A DNA stretch of 64,000 nt from Arenibacter sp. 6A1 (GTDB lineage: Bacteria; Bacteroidota; Bacteroidia; Flavobacteriales; Flavobacteriaceae): the NCBI RefSeq assembly GCF_012272855.1, contig NZ_JAAXCQ010000010.1, forward strand, positions 117,643-181,642, written 5' to 3'. A model generated the notes under the pieces. That model did not search any database and was not told the origin of the DNA. It saw only the letters and a program-made list of their open reading frames with translations. Numbering within the stretch: position 1 is the first letter of the stretch; every line of letters starts with the position of its first letter. A program made the translations under genes and the position numbers. Shown here in pieces: positions 1 through 9,562 of the stretch.

Positions 1-570
1 GATGTTCCTGCCAATGTGGCTCAAGATGTAGCGGGGAACAATAATACCGCAGCTAGTCAGGCTATAACTTCTTTCGATGATGCTTTACATTATACCTCGG
101 AAAATGCCAATTTAATTACTATAGATTGGCAAGCTAGGGATCTTAATGCTGCTCAAGATATATTTGCTACACGAAATGTTGGTATTGGAACTCTAAACAC
201 CCAGGGCTATAGGTTGGCAGTAGATGGTAATGTTATTGCGGAGGAAATTAAAGTTGAACTATCTCAAAATTGGCCAGATTTTGTATTTGAAAAAAAATAT
301 GTGCTTCCATCATTGGAAGAAGTAGAAAAACATATTTTGGAAAATGGACATTTGGAAAATATCCCAAGTGCCAAAGAAGTAGCTGAAAGCGGAGGTATTC
401 TTTTAGGTGAAATGAATGCCAAATTACTCCAAAAAATAGAGGAGCTCACATTGTATTCTATTCAACAAGAAAAGAAAATTAAAAAGCTCCAGGAGGAGAA
501 CATACAATTCCAACAATTGGCTCAGAAATTATTGGAATTGGAGAAACAAATTATGCAAATGAAGAATTAG
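1..570 (+). CDS. C-terminal part of a surface/tail-fibre-like protein with coiled-coil end (partial)
   Basis: The frame is open to the first base of the window, so the gene starts upstream; a GTG at 16 is only an internal codon. The visible 189 residues end in a block common at the C-terminus of many Bacteroidota surface proteins: a short beta-rich stretch (GYRLAVDGNVIAEEIKVEL), a WPDFVF segment, a linker with LGEMNAKLLQKIEELTLY, then a Lys/Glu/Gln-rich coiled coil of about 45 residues. This block resembles the intramolecular-chaperone-like ends of phage tail-fibre and adhesin proteins, but the catalytic residues of a true endosialidase chaperone were not identified. The stop at 570 lies 25 bases before the tyrosinase gene on the same strand, so the two may be cotranscribed. 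The role of the missing N-terminal part cannot be read from here. Confidence 0.75.
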   Translation, partial: DVPANVAQDVAGNNNTAASQAITSFDDALHYTSENANLITIDWQARDLNAAQDIFATRNVGIGTLNTQGYRLAVDGNVIAEEIKVELSQNWPDFVFEKKYVLPSLEEVEKHILENGHLENIPSAKEVAESGGILLGEMNAKLLQKIEELTLYSIQQEKKIKKLQEENIQFQQLAQKLLELEKQIMQMKN

Positions 571-595
571 CTATAATCATCAAATTTAACACACG

Positions 596-1948
596 ATGAA
601 AACGGTATACACATTGTTTATTTTATTAGGATTGGTAATAGATGTTGATGCGCAGAGTATTCGAAAGAATTATCAAGAAATGACGGATTATGAAAGGACA
701 GAATTGGTAAATGCTTTTTATGATATAAGGAATGGCGCAGATCTATTTAATGATATGGCTAATTTCCATATGGAATTTTTCAATTTTGATAATACAGCAG
801 ATCCAACGCGTTTAGATTTACACTTTAACCTTCCCGACGAACCGCAAAGGGAAATATTTCTACCTTGGCATAGAAGACAAATGTTTGAATTGGAACAAGC
901 AGTACAAGATATTAATCCAAGGATAAGTTTGGCATGGTGGGATACCAGCATAGATCAGTCTACAAATTCTGCACTTTGGAATCAGAACTTTATGGGAAGC
1001 TTTAATACAAATTGGAGTTTAAACAGGAATTTGGGAGGGAACGGCCCATTACCAGTGCCTTCAGATGTAAGTAATTTATATGGTATGAGCAATTTTAATA
1101 CCTTTTCAAACGAATTGGAAAGAAGAGCCGTCCATAGGGGGGCGCATGTATGGACTGGAGGAGCAATGCCCACTCCCTTATCTCCTCGTGATCCAGTATT
1201 TTTTCTCCACCATACCTTTGTCGATTTCATATGGTTTAATTGGGAAGAAATCTACAATAGTTCTTCCTTTCTGAGATCTTCGATGTTGCGGTATGACGGG
1301 ACTTATTCATTTAATGGAGAAACTTTGCCCTTAGTTAATCCGAACAGTATAACTGATACACGATCCTTAGGGGTTTTTTATGGTGCCAATGGTCTAGCTC
1401 AACTTAATAATTATATTGTTAGTAATACTTATAGACCTCAAGAAGTCTTTTATTATCAATTTTTGATTCGTGTCGGGAATAATTTTATAGTTCCTAGTGG
1501 AACAGATTGTAGCATTGAATCCGTCAATGAAATTTTAATGGTTCCTGGATTTGAAGCTACTTCCGGATCAAGATTTTTGGCTTCTATAGATGTGGATAAT
1601 CAGTCTAATAGACCTGGAATTAAAACTAGGGTTAAAAAACCGTATGAGCATGTGGCTAACCTTCAGGAAATAGTATGGGAAGAAGATAATAAGGACGATA
1701 GCCCAGTTCTTTTACAAGCTTTTCCAAATCCCTTTACAGAAAAAATTACGATTAAATTAAATAAGAATACAGATTGTAGTGTAGAGGTGTTTAATATGAT
1801 GGGGGTATTGATCCGGCAAGAAGCCTTCCAAAATACCGACACTATTATTATTAATAAATTATACGGGCTTGCTGCTGGTTTTTATGTAATTCGAGTGGTA
1901 GATGCAAAAGGAGATATTATTATAGCCAAAAGAGTGGTAAAACTTTAG
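596..1948 (+). CDS. secreted tyrosinase-family copper oxidase with type IX secretion domain
   Basis: A 450-residue type-3 copper protein predicted to oxidise phenols outside the cell. An N-terminal signal peptide ends near the DAQ at residues 18-20. The CuA site is visible as His58, His76 and the FLPWHRR motif with His92. The CuB site is visible as the HRGAH motif plus a DPVFFLHH motif further on. The last ~75 residues, starting near the FPNPF motif, form a type-A type IX secretion sorting domain. The enzyme is therefore exported to the periplasm by Sec and then across the outer membrane. Size and motif order fit bacterial tyrosinases; the substrate (monophenol or only catechol) cannot be decided. 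The neighbouring minus-strand genes encode a heavy-metal-binding protein and a TonB receptor of the kind tied to copper, which would suit a copper enzyme, but the link is inference. Confidence 0.9.
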   Translation: MKTVYTLFILLGLVIDVDAQSIRKNYQEMTDYERTELVNAFYDIRNGADLFNDMANFHMEFFNFDNTADPTRLDLHFNLPDEPQREIFLPWHRRQMFELEQAVQDINPRISLAWWDTSIDQSTNSALWNQNFMGSFNTNWSLNRNLGGNGPLPVPSDVSNLYGMSNFNTFSNELERRAVHRGAHVWTGGAMPTPLSPRDPVFFLHHTFVDFIWFNWEEIYNSSSFLRSSMLRYDGTYSFNGETLPLVNPNSITDTRSLGVFYGANGLAQLNNYIVSNTYRPQEVFYYQFLIRVGNNFIVPSGTDCSIESVNEILMVPGFEATSGSRFLASIDVDNQSNRPGIKTRVKKPYEHVANLQEIVWEEDNKDDSPVLLQAFPNPFTEKITIKLNKNTDCSVEVFNMMGVLIRQEAFQNTDTIIINKLYGLAAGFYVIRVVDAKGDIIIAKRVVKL

Positions 1949-2014
1949 TGATTTCTACTAAACAACTCCTTGATCAATCATCAATCTTAAGTTTTCGTGT
2001 TAATTTACAGATCC

Positions 2015-2398
2015 TTAATGAGATTTTCCGTGGTCCATGTGTATGCTATTAGGATCTCTGTATTTACAACATTCCGGTAAGGCTTCGTAAATCTTTAAAT
2101 CGGCCACTGTTTCGTCCGTATCGTGTCCAACGGCTGCTATGGTCTTTTTAATATCTATAACCTTACATTTATTCTCATCCATTATCAGGTTAAGCTCCTT
2201 TGACTGAATATTCCATGATACATATTTAACCCCTTTAAGTTTAAGAGAAGCTTTTTCGATTCTAGATTTACACATCTCACAATTGCCTTTTACATAAAAG
2301 CTTATTTTTTTGTTTTTGTCCTGAGCATTTAAATTAAAGCCAATAAATAATAGTAAAGTGACTATAAGTGCTTTAAATGAGTTGTTTGTATTTATCAT
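2015..2398 (-). CDS. periplasmic heavy-metal-associated (HMA) domain protein
   Basis: A 127-residue exported protein with a signal peptide ending at about Ala25 (LNAQ). A single ferredoxin-like HMA domain follows, with the metal-binding GNCEMC motif (Cys40, Cys43) typical of MerP/CopZ-like Cu(I)/heavy-metal binders. The tail contains an extra CC pair and ends His-rich (HMDHGKSH), adding possible metal ligands. The gene lies 54 bases upstream of the TonB receptor gene in the sense of position, but it is downstream in transcription: the receptor at 4690-2453 is read first, then this gene, both on the minus strand. The pair is a common flavobacterial arrangement for copper-type metal handling. 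The exact metal is not determined by the sequence. Confidence 0.85.
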   Translation of the reverse strand: MINTNNSFKALIVTLLLFIGFNLNAQDKNKKISFYVKGNCEMCKSRIEKASLKLKGVKYVSWNIQSKELNLIMDENKCKVIDIKKTIAAVGHDTDETVADLKIYEALPECCKYRDPNSIHMDHGKSH

Positions 2399-2452
2399 GA
2401 TGAAATATTTTTTATAAGTTTAGTTAATGCTTAAATTCTGATTCATATAATT

Positions 2453-4690
2453 TTATAACTTATATCGAAAACCAAGGTAATAGGTATGTCCTAAAACAGG
2501 TTTATATAATAGGGTACTGTCAAAATAGGGCCCAAAAGGATCTTCGGCACCAAGTATGGCAATTTTTTGAGTAGTATTGGTTATATTTTCACCTCCAAGA
2601 TAAATTTCAAATTTTTCATTGAGGACTCTAGTCAATTGACCATTTACGATACTATAAGCATCAGACGAGGTAGGTAAGCGATATGGGGCAGGATTTTCCG
2701 AAGTATTTGGTAAACGTTGTCTACCTTGCCAGTTTACGGTAAGATCCATCCTCCATTGTCCTTCTCTATATTTTTTTAATGTTTCATAATTAAGATTAAC
2801 AAAAAAGCGATGTTTGGACTGTAAGGGTTTGGTCTTTGATCCCGAATTATAATCCAGTTCTACATTGTAATTTTTATAGGTCGCCCTGATATCCAAATTT
2901 TGGATAATCTCATAGTTCACATCTATTTGTAAACTATTCGAAAAACTTTTTCCTGTTAGGTTATAAAAGGATATTTCCCTAGGGTTCTCCCAATCGATTA
3001 ATACCTGATCTTTAAAGACAATTCTGTTAAAATCAATTGAAAAGTCAAACGACCTATTATTAATATATAATTTCTGAATAAATCCAACCCCATAATTCCA
3101 CGCAATCTCTGGTTGCAGGGTATATATGTTTCCCGAGTTATTTATAATGTTTATGCTACGTGAGCTAGCAAACATTTGTTGGTTTTCTGCAAAAATATTA
3201 GCAGCCCGTTTTCCTCTTCCAATAGAAAATCTAAGACTAGACTGCTTCCATAAGGCATATCTTAGGTGCAGTCTAGGCGTTATAAAAGTATTTAATCGGT
3301 TATGACTGTCAATCCTTATACCCGCTACAAAACTTAGTTTTTCAAGGTTGTCGTAGGTGTATTCAAAAAATCCACCAACTGAGTTGTCGCTCCGGTCCAT
3401 ATCCTCTGAGTTAACGCTCTCATCAAAGGAATCATAAGTATAACTAAGTCCGGTTTTAAATTTATGTTGGGTGCTTCCAATGATACTATTGAATAAAAAG
3501 TTAGAGTAAAAGGATTGATGCTGTACATCATAATGGTTAAATCCATAATATGAATTCTGGGCATGGTTGCTAAAGGCTGTTTGAAGACCAAAACTTTGGT
3601 AGGGAAGTTCGGGAAAAACATAGCCTAGTTTGGCAGAAACATCAAGTCTGTCGGTATTTACTTCGCTACCCCAATTGTTATTGGTGAATTTATCCCTTTT
3701 AGGATTAAAATCTTCTTGACCTATTTGTTTTTCATCAAGTAAATACTGAAAATTTAAAAAACTGATCCACCCTTTTTTAGGGTCTAAAAATTGCCACCGA
3801 TTCATGAAATTTATTTGTTTTGACAGTGGGGTATCTAAAAAACTGTCGGAATTTTTGTCGATGGTACCATTTCTCAGGTTGGCATGAAGGTAAACCCCAG
3901 TACCTATGTTTTCCGAAAACTTATAATTATATCTTGTATTGATTTCAAATCTTTCATAATTATTGGCATAAGCATTTAAAAACAGCTTTTTATCGGTAAG
4001 AGGCTTTACCAATTCACTATTTATTTGCCCCGAAATGCTTTCAAAACCATTTAAAACACTACCAGAACCTTTAGTGATTTGAATGCTTTCTACCCATGAT
4101 CCTGGAATGAAGGACATTCCATATATTTGGGAAGCACCTCGGATAAATGGCATGTTTTCTTGGGTAAACAATAAATAGGGGCTATTTAAACCCAACATCT
4201 GAATTTGTTTAGCACCGGTAATGGCGTCTGAAATATTCACGTCTACCGATGGGTTGGTTTCAAAACTTTCCGACAAGTTACAGCAGGCCGCTTTTAACAT
4301 TTCCCTGCTATCTACGGTCACTACGTTCTGAATATTGAAAAGCGATTTTTGAATAGGGTTTAATTTTTTTTGTACCGTGACTTCTTCGAGCTCTTTATCT
4401 GGTCTTAACCATATTTTTCCTAGATTAGGTCTATTAGCTACTATGGTATCGGACTGGTAGCCCACATAGCTAATAACGATTTTTCCATATTCTTTTTTGA
4501 AGGGAATAGAAAATTCTCCTGCGTTGTTGGTGCTAGTTCCTACAGTACTATTTAGCCAAATAATATTAACATCGGATAAGGGTATTTCCTTCCGATCGTT
4601 ACTATAGCCTAACACCGTTCCAGATATATTTATTTGACCGGATACTAAAGAAGTAAATAGGGATAAAAAAAATGTTTTTAATAACCTCAT
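2453..4690 (-). CDS. TonB-dependent outer-membrane receptor, heavy-metal type
   Basis: A 745-residue outer-membrane receptor. A signal peptide of about 18 residues is followed by a carboxypeptidase-regulatory-like beta-sandwich (roughly residues 20-98), a plug domain and a C-terminal 22-strand-type barrel ending in YLGFRYKL. The plug has a CCNLSESFETNPSVDV segment with adjacent Cys136-Cys137. A similar CC-NLSESF signature is known from receptors coded beside HMA proteins in Bacteroidota, and here too the next gene is an HMA protein. It probably imports a metal or metal complex, most likely copper-related, using TonB energy. The start is the first Met before a clear signal peptide. No SusD partner is present, which argues against a glycan importer. 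Confidence 0.87.
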   Translation of the reverse strand: MRLLKTFFLSLFTSLVSGQINISGTVLGYSNDRKEIPLSDVNIIWLNSTVGTSTNNAGEFSIPFKKEYGKIVISYVGYQSDTIVANRPNLGKIWLRPDKELEEVTVQKKLNPIQKSLFNIQNVVTVDSREMLKAACCNLSESFETNPSVDVNISDAITGAKQIQMLGLNSPYLLFTQENMPFIRGASQIYGMSFIPGSWVESIQITKGSGSVLNGFESISGQINSELVKPLTDKKLFLNAYANNYERFEINTRYNYKFSENIGTGVYLHANLRNGTIDKNSDSFLDTPLSKQINFMNRWQFLDPKKGWISFLNFQYLLDEKQIGQEDFNPKRDKFTNNNWGSEVNTDRLDVSAKLGYVFPELPYQSFGLQTAFSNHAQNSYYGFNHYDVQHQSFYSNFLFNSIIGSTQHKFKTGLSYTYDSFDESVNSEDMDRSDNSVGGFFEYTYDNLEKLSFVAGIRIDSHNRLNTFITPRLHLRYALWKQSSLRFSIGRGKRAANIFAENQQMFASSRSINIINNSGNIYTLQPEIAWNYGVGFIQKLYINNRSFDFSIDFNRIVFKDQVLIDWENPREISFYNLTGKSFSNSLQIDVNYEIIQNLDIRATYKNYNVELDYNSGSKTKPLQSKHRFFVNLNYETLKKYREGQWRMDLTVNWQGRQRLPNTSENPAPYRLPTSSDAYSIVNGQLTRVLNEKFEIYLGGENITNTTQKIAILGAEDPFGPYFDSTLLYKPVLGHTYYLGFRYKL

Positions 4691-5023
4691 GTCATGAAAA
4701 GGAATTTATACCTGATTAAACACCATACCGATTCAAAAGCTTAACTACTAAGTTTATAAGTATATTAGAAAAAACCTAAAACTGTTTTTAGTATGTAGAA
4801 TAGCCTCATTTATTATTAAAAATAGATATTAATTGTTGTTGTTATGATAAAGATTATCAATATTTTACGTGTTATGTAGTTTACAGATTATTTAGGTTGT
4901 TGATAGATGTTGAAGAGAAAAAAGAATTTAAAAGATGTAATTTTAGTAGAATTAAGGAGTTAAAATTTTTCTGAATTTATAAATAAAATAATAGGCTATC
5001 TCACTAAAACAACTTCAGAAATC
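4691..5023. other. divergent intergenic region
   Basis: A 333-base AT-rich gap between the receptor gene (read leftwards) and a small exported-protein gene (read rightwards). It should contain both promoters. I found no convincing match to the Bacteroidota consensus TAnnTTTG with a -33 element, no hairpin worth naming and no small gene. Confidence 0.5.
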
Positions 5024-5380
5024 ATGAAAAGAGTATTAGCAATATTATCAGTGATGCTGTTTGTATTCTGCGGAAATATAAATGAACTTCCAATAGTTCA
5101 AGAGACTAAAATAAGGGTTATTAACCGTACCAATAATAATTTCAGTAATGTAGTTTTATTTTCAATGAAATTCCCTGATTTAAAACCAAAAGACACCTCG
5201 GAATTTAAAATTTTAAATTATGATCCCTTAAGGGACGATCCTTTAATTTATTGCTCCATTGGAGATGAAAATTATGCTCGCTATTTAGAAATCCCCAAGG
5301 AGGGTATAGTTAATTTTACCTATTCCATTGATACTATTCAAGACGGGATTATTTATGTTAGTTCGGTATCCGGAAATTAA
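5024..5380 (+). CDS. small exported protein of unknown function
   Basis: A 118-residue protein that I do not recognise. The first ~20 residues are a signal-peptide-like hydrophobic stretch ending with a Cys (LFVFCGN). The residues before that Cys do not fit a strict lipobox, so lipidation is uncertain. The remainder is rich in beta-prone residues (IRVINRTNNNFSNVVLFS), as in small Ig- or barrel-like periplasmic proteins. The gene stands alone with 86 bases to the next plus-strand gene. The ATG is the only start that keeps the signal peptide. Confidence 0.55.
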   Translation: MKRVLAILSVMLFVFCGNINELPIVQETKIRVINRTNNNFSNVVLFSMKFPDLKPKDTSEFKILNYDPLRDDPLIYCSIGDENYARYLEIPKEGIVNFTYSIDTIQDGIIYVSSVSGN

Positions 5381-5466
5381 AAAATAGATAAAATATCTTT
5401 TTGGTATCAATAATAGGATACCCATAATCTCTCCATTATTTTTTTGTTTAATTTGATGTAATCAGT

Positions 5467-6837
5467 ATGAAAGCTTTGGAATTTTTACGTAGAAAACTAT
5501 TTTGGTCAGTAGATGCGATTAAGGGGGGAAAAGTGACTCGACACTTGAAGGATATTGCTTCATTACAAAGAAAATTTCATGATAACGGATATTCACGAGT
5601 AACCGAGGGATACCTAACAAATTTAATCACTCATGCAACAACTTCTGTTCCCTTGTATAAAAACTTCACCAAGGATAATGTGTTGCAAGATTTTCCAGTA
5701 GTTGACAAGGCTTATATACGTGATAATTTTAAATTATTCGAAAGCAAAGAATTTATCGATAAAAAAAAGTATAAAGTAACAACCAGTGGGTCTACAGGGA
5801 AACCTTTCTACATTTTACATGATAAAAATAAAAGGGACAGAAATACGGCAGACACCATTTATTTTTCTGAAAAAGCGGGGTATAAATTGGGGGCAAGGTT
5901 GTATTACTTAAGACTGTGGGATAAGCAATATAAAAAGGGAAATTTTTTATCTTGGGTTCAAAATGTTAGGACTAATTATTCGGTCGATAATTTTAATGAT
6001 CAAAAAATAGCAGGCTGGATAAGAGAATTAGAAAATGACAATTCCAACAAGAGTATTTTGGGGTATACTTCCGCCTTGCAAGCGATTTTTAAATTCTTGG
6101 ATAATAAGAAAGCAAAACCATTAGAAACAAAAATAAATGGGGTAGTAGCCATTGCTGAAGGTTTGGATGAATATGTTAGAAAAGGAGTAAAAAAATATTT
6201 TAAAACCCATGTTGTTTCTCGATATTCAAATTCGGAAAATGGAATTATTGCCCAACAAAATATGGGCAATAGAAATTTTGAAGTCAACTGGGCCAGTTAT
6301 TTTGTCGAAATTTTGGATTTGAACAAGGATATACCAGTACCCAATGGCACTTTAGGCAGGATTGTTATTACTGATCTTTTTAGTTATGCCATGCCATTAA
6401 TAAGATATGATACAGGAGATGTTGGAATATTAAATTTTGAGACTAAGGATGATTGTAAAGCCTTAGTGCTTTCGCAAATTGAAGGAAGAAAAATGGATAT
6501 GTTTACCAATACCAAGGGCGAGTTTATCACCTCTCATATTGTTCATCATATATTACAATTTAATGGTATTGATCAATTTCAGTTTATACAGGAATCGAAT
6601 AATAAATATATTATAAAACTTAAGGTAGCATATGATTTTGATTACGACGATGAACTAGAAATAATTAAAAAATATCAAGAATTTTTAGGGCATGACGCCA
6701 ATATAAACATAGAATACGTAATCGATATTCCTTTACTTAAATCTGGGAAAAGAAAATTGGTTGTGAATAATGCTTTGAATACTCTACCTAAAATGAGGAA
6801 TAAATCTAAAGAAGAATCGGGATTAAAAACTATTTAA
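5467..6837 (+). CDS. PaaK/CapK-like adenylate-forming ligase (capsule-associated)
   Basis: A 456-residue member of the phenylacetate-CoA ligase-like superfamily, in the CapK branch often found in capsule clusters. The ATP/AMP-binding P-loop-like motif TTSGSTGKPF lies at about residues 105-114. A later RYSNSENG segment and an IRYDTGDVG motif match the adenylation core motifs of the family. The smaller C-terminal domain ends with the conserved Gly-Lys-Arg-Lys loop. Known relatives activate carboxylic acids with ATP; the acid used here is unknown. It converges on the end of the minus-strand polysaccharide operon (33 bases between the stops), next to two GNAT genes. It could therefore supply an activated acyl or aminoacyl group to decorate the glycan, which is inference. 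It is unlikely to act in phenylacetate breakdown because no paa genes are present. Confidence 0.75.
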   Translation: MKALEFLRRKLFWSVDAIKGGKVTRHLKDIASLQRKFHDNGYSRVTEGYLTNLITHATTSVPLYKNFTKDNVLQDFPVVDKAYIRDNFKLFESKEFIDKKKYKVTTSGSTGKPFYILHDKNKRDRNTADTIYFSEKAGYKLGARLYYLRLWDKQYKKGNFLSWVQNVRTNYSVDNFNDQKIAGWIRELENDNSNKSILGYTSALQAIFKFLDNKKAKPLETKINGVVAIAEGLDEYVRKGVKKYFKTHVVSRYSNSENGIIAQQNMGNRNFEVNWASYFVEILDLNKDIPVPNGTLGRIVITDLFSYAMPLIRYDTGDVGILNFETKDDCKALVLSQIEGRKMDMFTNTKGEFITSHIVHHILQFNGIDQFQFIQESNNKYIIKLKVAYDFDYDDELEIIKKYQEFLGHDANINIEYVIDIPLLKSGKRKLVVNNALNTLPKMRNKSKEESGLKTI

Positions 6838-6869
6838 TAGCAATACCTTCTGTTGGTGGTCTTTGCCTA

Positions 6870-8063
6870 CTACATAATATATGTTGGAATTGTTTTTTTA
6901 TAAAGTTTCACATCATCTTTCTTTTCGAGAGAAGAATAAAGGTAATCACAAAGCATTCTGTTTAAAAACGAAAATTTTCTTTCCTTATAATTAATGGGTA
7001 AAATATCTTTCATCTTTGAAATGTCAAATTTCTCTTTAATTACCTCATAATTTAATGGGGTGGGTTGATGATTTCCTAGAGTTGTTCCTAATTTATATCT
7101 TAAATGGTGATAGTAAGTATGTATGTTTTTATTTCGTAAATATTGTTTACTTCTGAAAAGAGAGGTAATACTAAGGGCTACCAAATTCGAGGTAACTGAT
7201 CTGGGGTTGTACAAGACATGAAACTCAAAGCGATATACAATGTCGCTAATTTGTTTCTTTATGCCATAATCTCCCTTAGAGGAATCAAATATGTGCATAT
7301 CATTTTTTATGCACCATTCTATTACCTTAAACGTTAATATATTTCCTAAGCCATATTTAGAATAGTCCGTATCATAAACAGGAATAGCACCAATTAATTT
7401 TTTTTGATGCTGGAAACATAATTGCATGGCTATGGGTTCAGAGTCATCATACATGACAAACAAAGCTGCTTCTTTGTTTAGTATCATAGGATATGTTAAT
7501 TCTTTGATATAATCCCATTTAGATATTATGTGATAATTAGTTTGTTTTTCTTCAAAGCGTTTGGTTAGTAATTCAGAAAGTCTATCAAATAGAGTATTAT
7601 AAGAGTTTATATCTATGGCACCATAAAACATTTTTGAACTTATATTGAAACTTTTCGTTATACGATTTTCACGTTTCCTGAGCAGCTTTCTCTCAGGTTT
7701 GCTGAAGTTTAATTCCAAGAAATTATCAATACAACTGTATTTTTTTATTGTGGTTATATAACCATTGTATTGCGGTATACGAGTAGATTTCAAAAACTTT
7801 ATATCCTTTATTGGAGGGGTTTTATAATAGGATGGTATATCGTAAATTAGAAAAACACTATTACTTTTTTTTACTTTTTTAGGATTGATGGTATATTCAA
7901 ATCCTTTTGTTAAACTCTTACCGACATTGGTGTAAAGTGGCAAGTATTTGTTTTTGTAGAATCGTACTCCTTTAATAAATTCAACTTTTTCGGGAGGAAT
8001 GGAGTTTTTAAAATATTTTAGCCATGTATTCACAAACCAGTCTGAGTTAAAGGGAGTATCCAT
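6870..8063 (-). CDS. CelD/FemAB-like GNAT-fold protein, copy 1
   Basis: A 397-residue cytosolic protein of the large GNAT-fold group annotated as CelD/BcsL-type or FemAB-like acyl/aminoacyl transferases. The most conserved part is the C-terminal half, with VYDTDYSKYGLGN followed by an EWCIKN helix and a DSSKGDYGIKK strand-loop; these recur at the same place in the next gene upstream (8262-9491). It is the last gene of the long minus-strand polysaccharide operon, with 198 bases before it that hold nothing recognisable. A role in adding an acyl or amino-acid group to a sugar or lipid-linked intermediate is likely by family and context. The substrate is unknown. Confidence 0.7.
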   Translation of the reverse strand: MDTPFNSDWFVNTWLKYFKNSIPPEKVEFIKGVRFYKNKYLPLYTNVGKSLTKGFEYTINPKKVKKSNSVFLIYDIPSYYKTPPIKDIKFLKSTRIPQYNGYITTIKKYSCIDNFLELNFSKPERKLLRKRENRITKSFNISSKMFYGAIDINSYNTLFDRLSELLTKRFEEKQTNYHIISKWDYIKELTYPMILNKEAALFVMYDDSEPIAMQLCFQHQKKLIGAIPVYDTDYSKYGLGNILTFKVIEWCIKNDMHIFDSSKGDYGIKKQISDIVYRFEFHVLYNPRSVTSNLVALSITSLFRSKQYLRNKNIHTYYHHLRYKLGTTLGNHQPTPLNYEVIKEKFDISKMKDILPINYKERKFSFLNRMLCDYLYSSLEKKDDVKLYKKTIPTYIM

Positions 8064-8261
8064 TGTGACCTTATTTTTATTGTAATCAATAATAGGTAGG
8101 TCAAGTTACAGGAATTCCCAAACTGGAGCTATCTAATTTTTTTAAAGCATGAACCAAGTATTTTAAAGTATTAATCTTTTCAACTTTTAATTTTACAATT
8201 TTATCAGATTCAGGTTAATATTAAAAACTAGACTACTTATAACTAATTAAGCGGCTAATAG

Positions 8262-9491
8262 TTAGTTGTTAATCATTATTTTTTGCATTTTATCTTGGCC
8301 TATTACCCAAAAGGAGCCCTGAGATTCGGTAACCTTAATATCTTTTATGTGAAAGCCAGTTTTATAAATGAATTCATATATAGGTTTTCGTAAGAATGCA
8401 TATTCGCAGGATTTGAAATTTAATTTGTTTAATTGATGTGAGTCACTTAATTCGGTTTTGGGTCCAAATTGAAAATCTGGATATTTATCATCAATTTTTT
8501 CTTTGTTTTTAAGATGAAACAGTACTTTATTGAAGGTTTTGTTCAAATTTTTCTCCCTTAGTATTTGTTTCCATCTAAAATAATTGGACATGGAAAAAGC
8601 CAAGAAGCTAGCGGTTATGCTTTTTGAATCGTATAAAATGTGATAATCGAAATTGTAAATTACATTGGACCACCTTTTTTTATAATGAAAATAGCCCTTA
8701 GAAAAATCATAACCTTTGAAATTGTTTTCTATACACCATTCTATACACTTCATAACGGACATATAACCAATTCCAAATTTGGAATAATCACTGTCATAAA
8801 CAGAAAAAAACAAGAAGGAAATGTCTTCAGAATGGAAGTTTAAAGCAATGCATATTGGTTCATCTTCATTTCGCAAAACATATAGGGAGGCTTTTTTTTC
8901 AAGGATCATGGGGTACACCAATTCGTAGTAATAATCCCATTTTTCCAAAATATTAGTGCTGACTTGTTTCTCTAAAAAGGTTTTTTTTAACAGGCTATGA
9001 AAGCTTTTAAATACAACATCATATTCATCTTTGGTGATAGCACCAAAATATATGGATTCATTAATATGAAAGCATTGAGTGAGCTTTTTCTTGTTTTTTC
9101 TAAAATTATACCTGCTTTTAGAATCGAACCGATCTTGCATATATTCGTCCAAGGTTTTAAAACCAGATAGGTTTGCTAAAAAACCTTCGTATTGCCTTAC
9201 CTTATGAGTCTTTATAGGGCCACCGTCGGTCAATTTATTTGGGATGACATAATTTGGGATATCATAAATTAAAAGAACCTTATTTTTAGGAACACTTTCA
9301 GGATTTGGATTTATGGAATAAGACATTGCCTTGGTCCAATTTTTACCAATATTGATGAATACGGGGAGTTTTTTATTTTTAATAAAGGATAAATCTTCAA
9401 TAAAACTAAACGAATATTGTTCCTTAAAACTCGTAAAATGTTTTAACCAAGTGGTCACAAATGTTGGAGAAGTAAACGGATTGTTTTTCAT
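8262..9491 (-). CDS. CelD/FemAB-like GNAT-fold protein, copy 2
   Basis: A 409-residue paralogue of the 6870-8063 product, sharing the pattern NPFTSPTFVTTWLKHF at the N-terminus, a YDSDYSKFGIGY motif and the DFSKGYFHYKKR segment. The two copies are clearly related yet strongly diverged, so the duplication is old and each probably has its own acceptor or donor. It follows the initiating sugar transferase by 71 bases and is read in the same direction. Family knowledge suggests transfer of an acyl or aminoacyl group. No transmembrane segment is visible, so it should act on the cytoplasmic side on nucleotide- or lipid-linked sugars. Confidence 0.7.
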   Translation of the reverse strand: MKNNPFTSPTFVTTWLKHFTSFKEQYSFSFIEDLSFIKNKKLPVFINIGKNWTKAMSYSINPNPESVPKNKVLLIYDIPNYVIPNKLTDGGPIKTHKVRQYEGFLANLSGFKTLDEYMQDRFDSKSRYNFRKNKKKLTQCFHINESIYFGAITKDEYDVVFKSFHSLLKKTFLEKQVSTNILEKWDYYYELVYPMILEKKASLYVLRNEDEPICIALNFHSEDISFLFFSVYDSDYSKFGIGYMSVMKCIEWCIENNFKGYDFSKGYFHYKKRWSNVIYNFDYHILYDSKSITASFLAFSMSNYFRWKQILREKNLNKTFNKVLFHLKNKEKIDDKYPDFQFGPKTELSDSHQLNKLNFKSCEYAFLRKPIYEFIYKTGFHIKDIKVTESQGSFWVIGQDKMQKIMINN

Positions 9492-9562
9492 ATATGTTTT
9501 GAGTTAAGGTGAACTTATTCTAAAAACACTTTTACACTTAAAACAAGAAATAGCTAGTTGCT

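Noticed and set aside
5467..6837. Phenylacetate degradation
   Set aside because: The ligase is PaaK-like, but no other paa gene is present and the context is polysaccharide synthesis.
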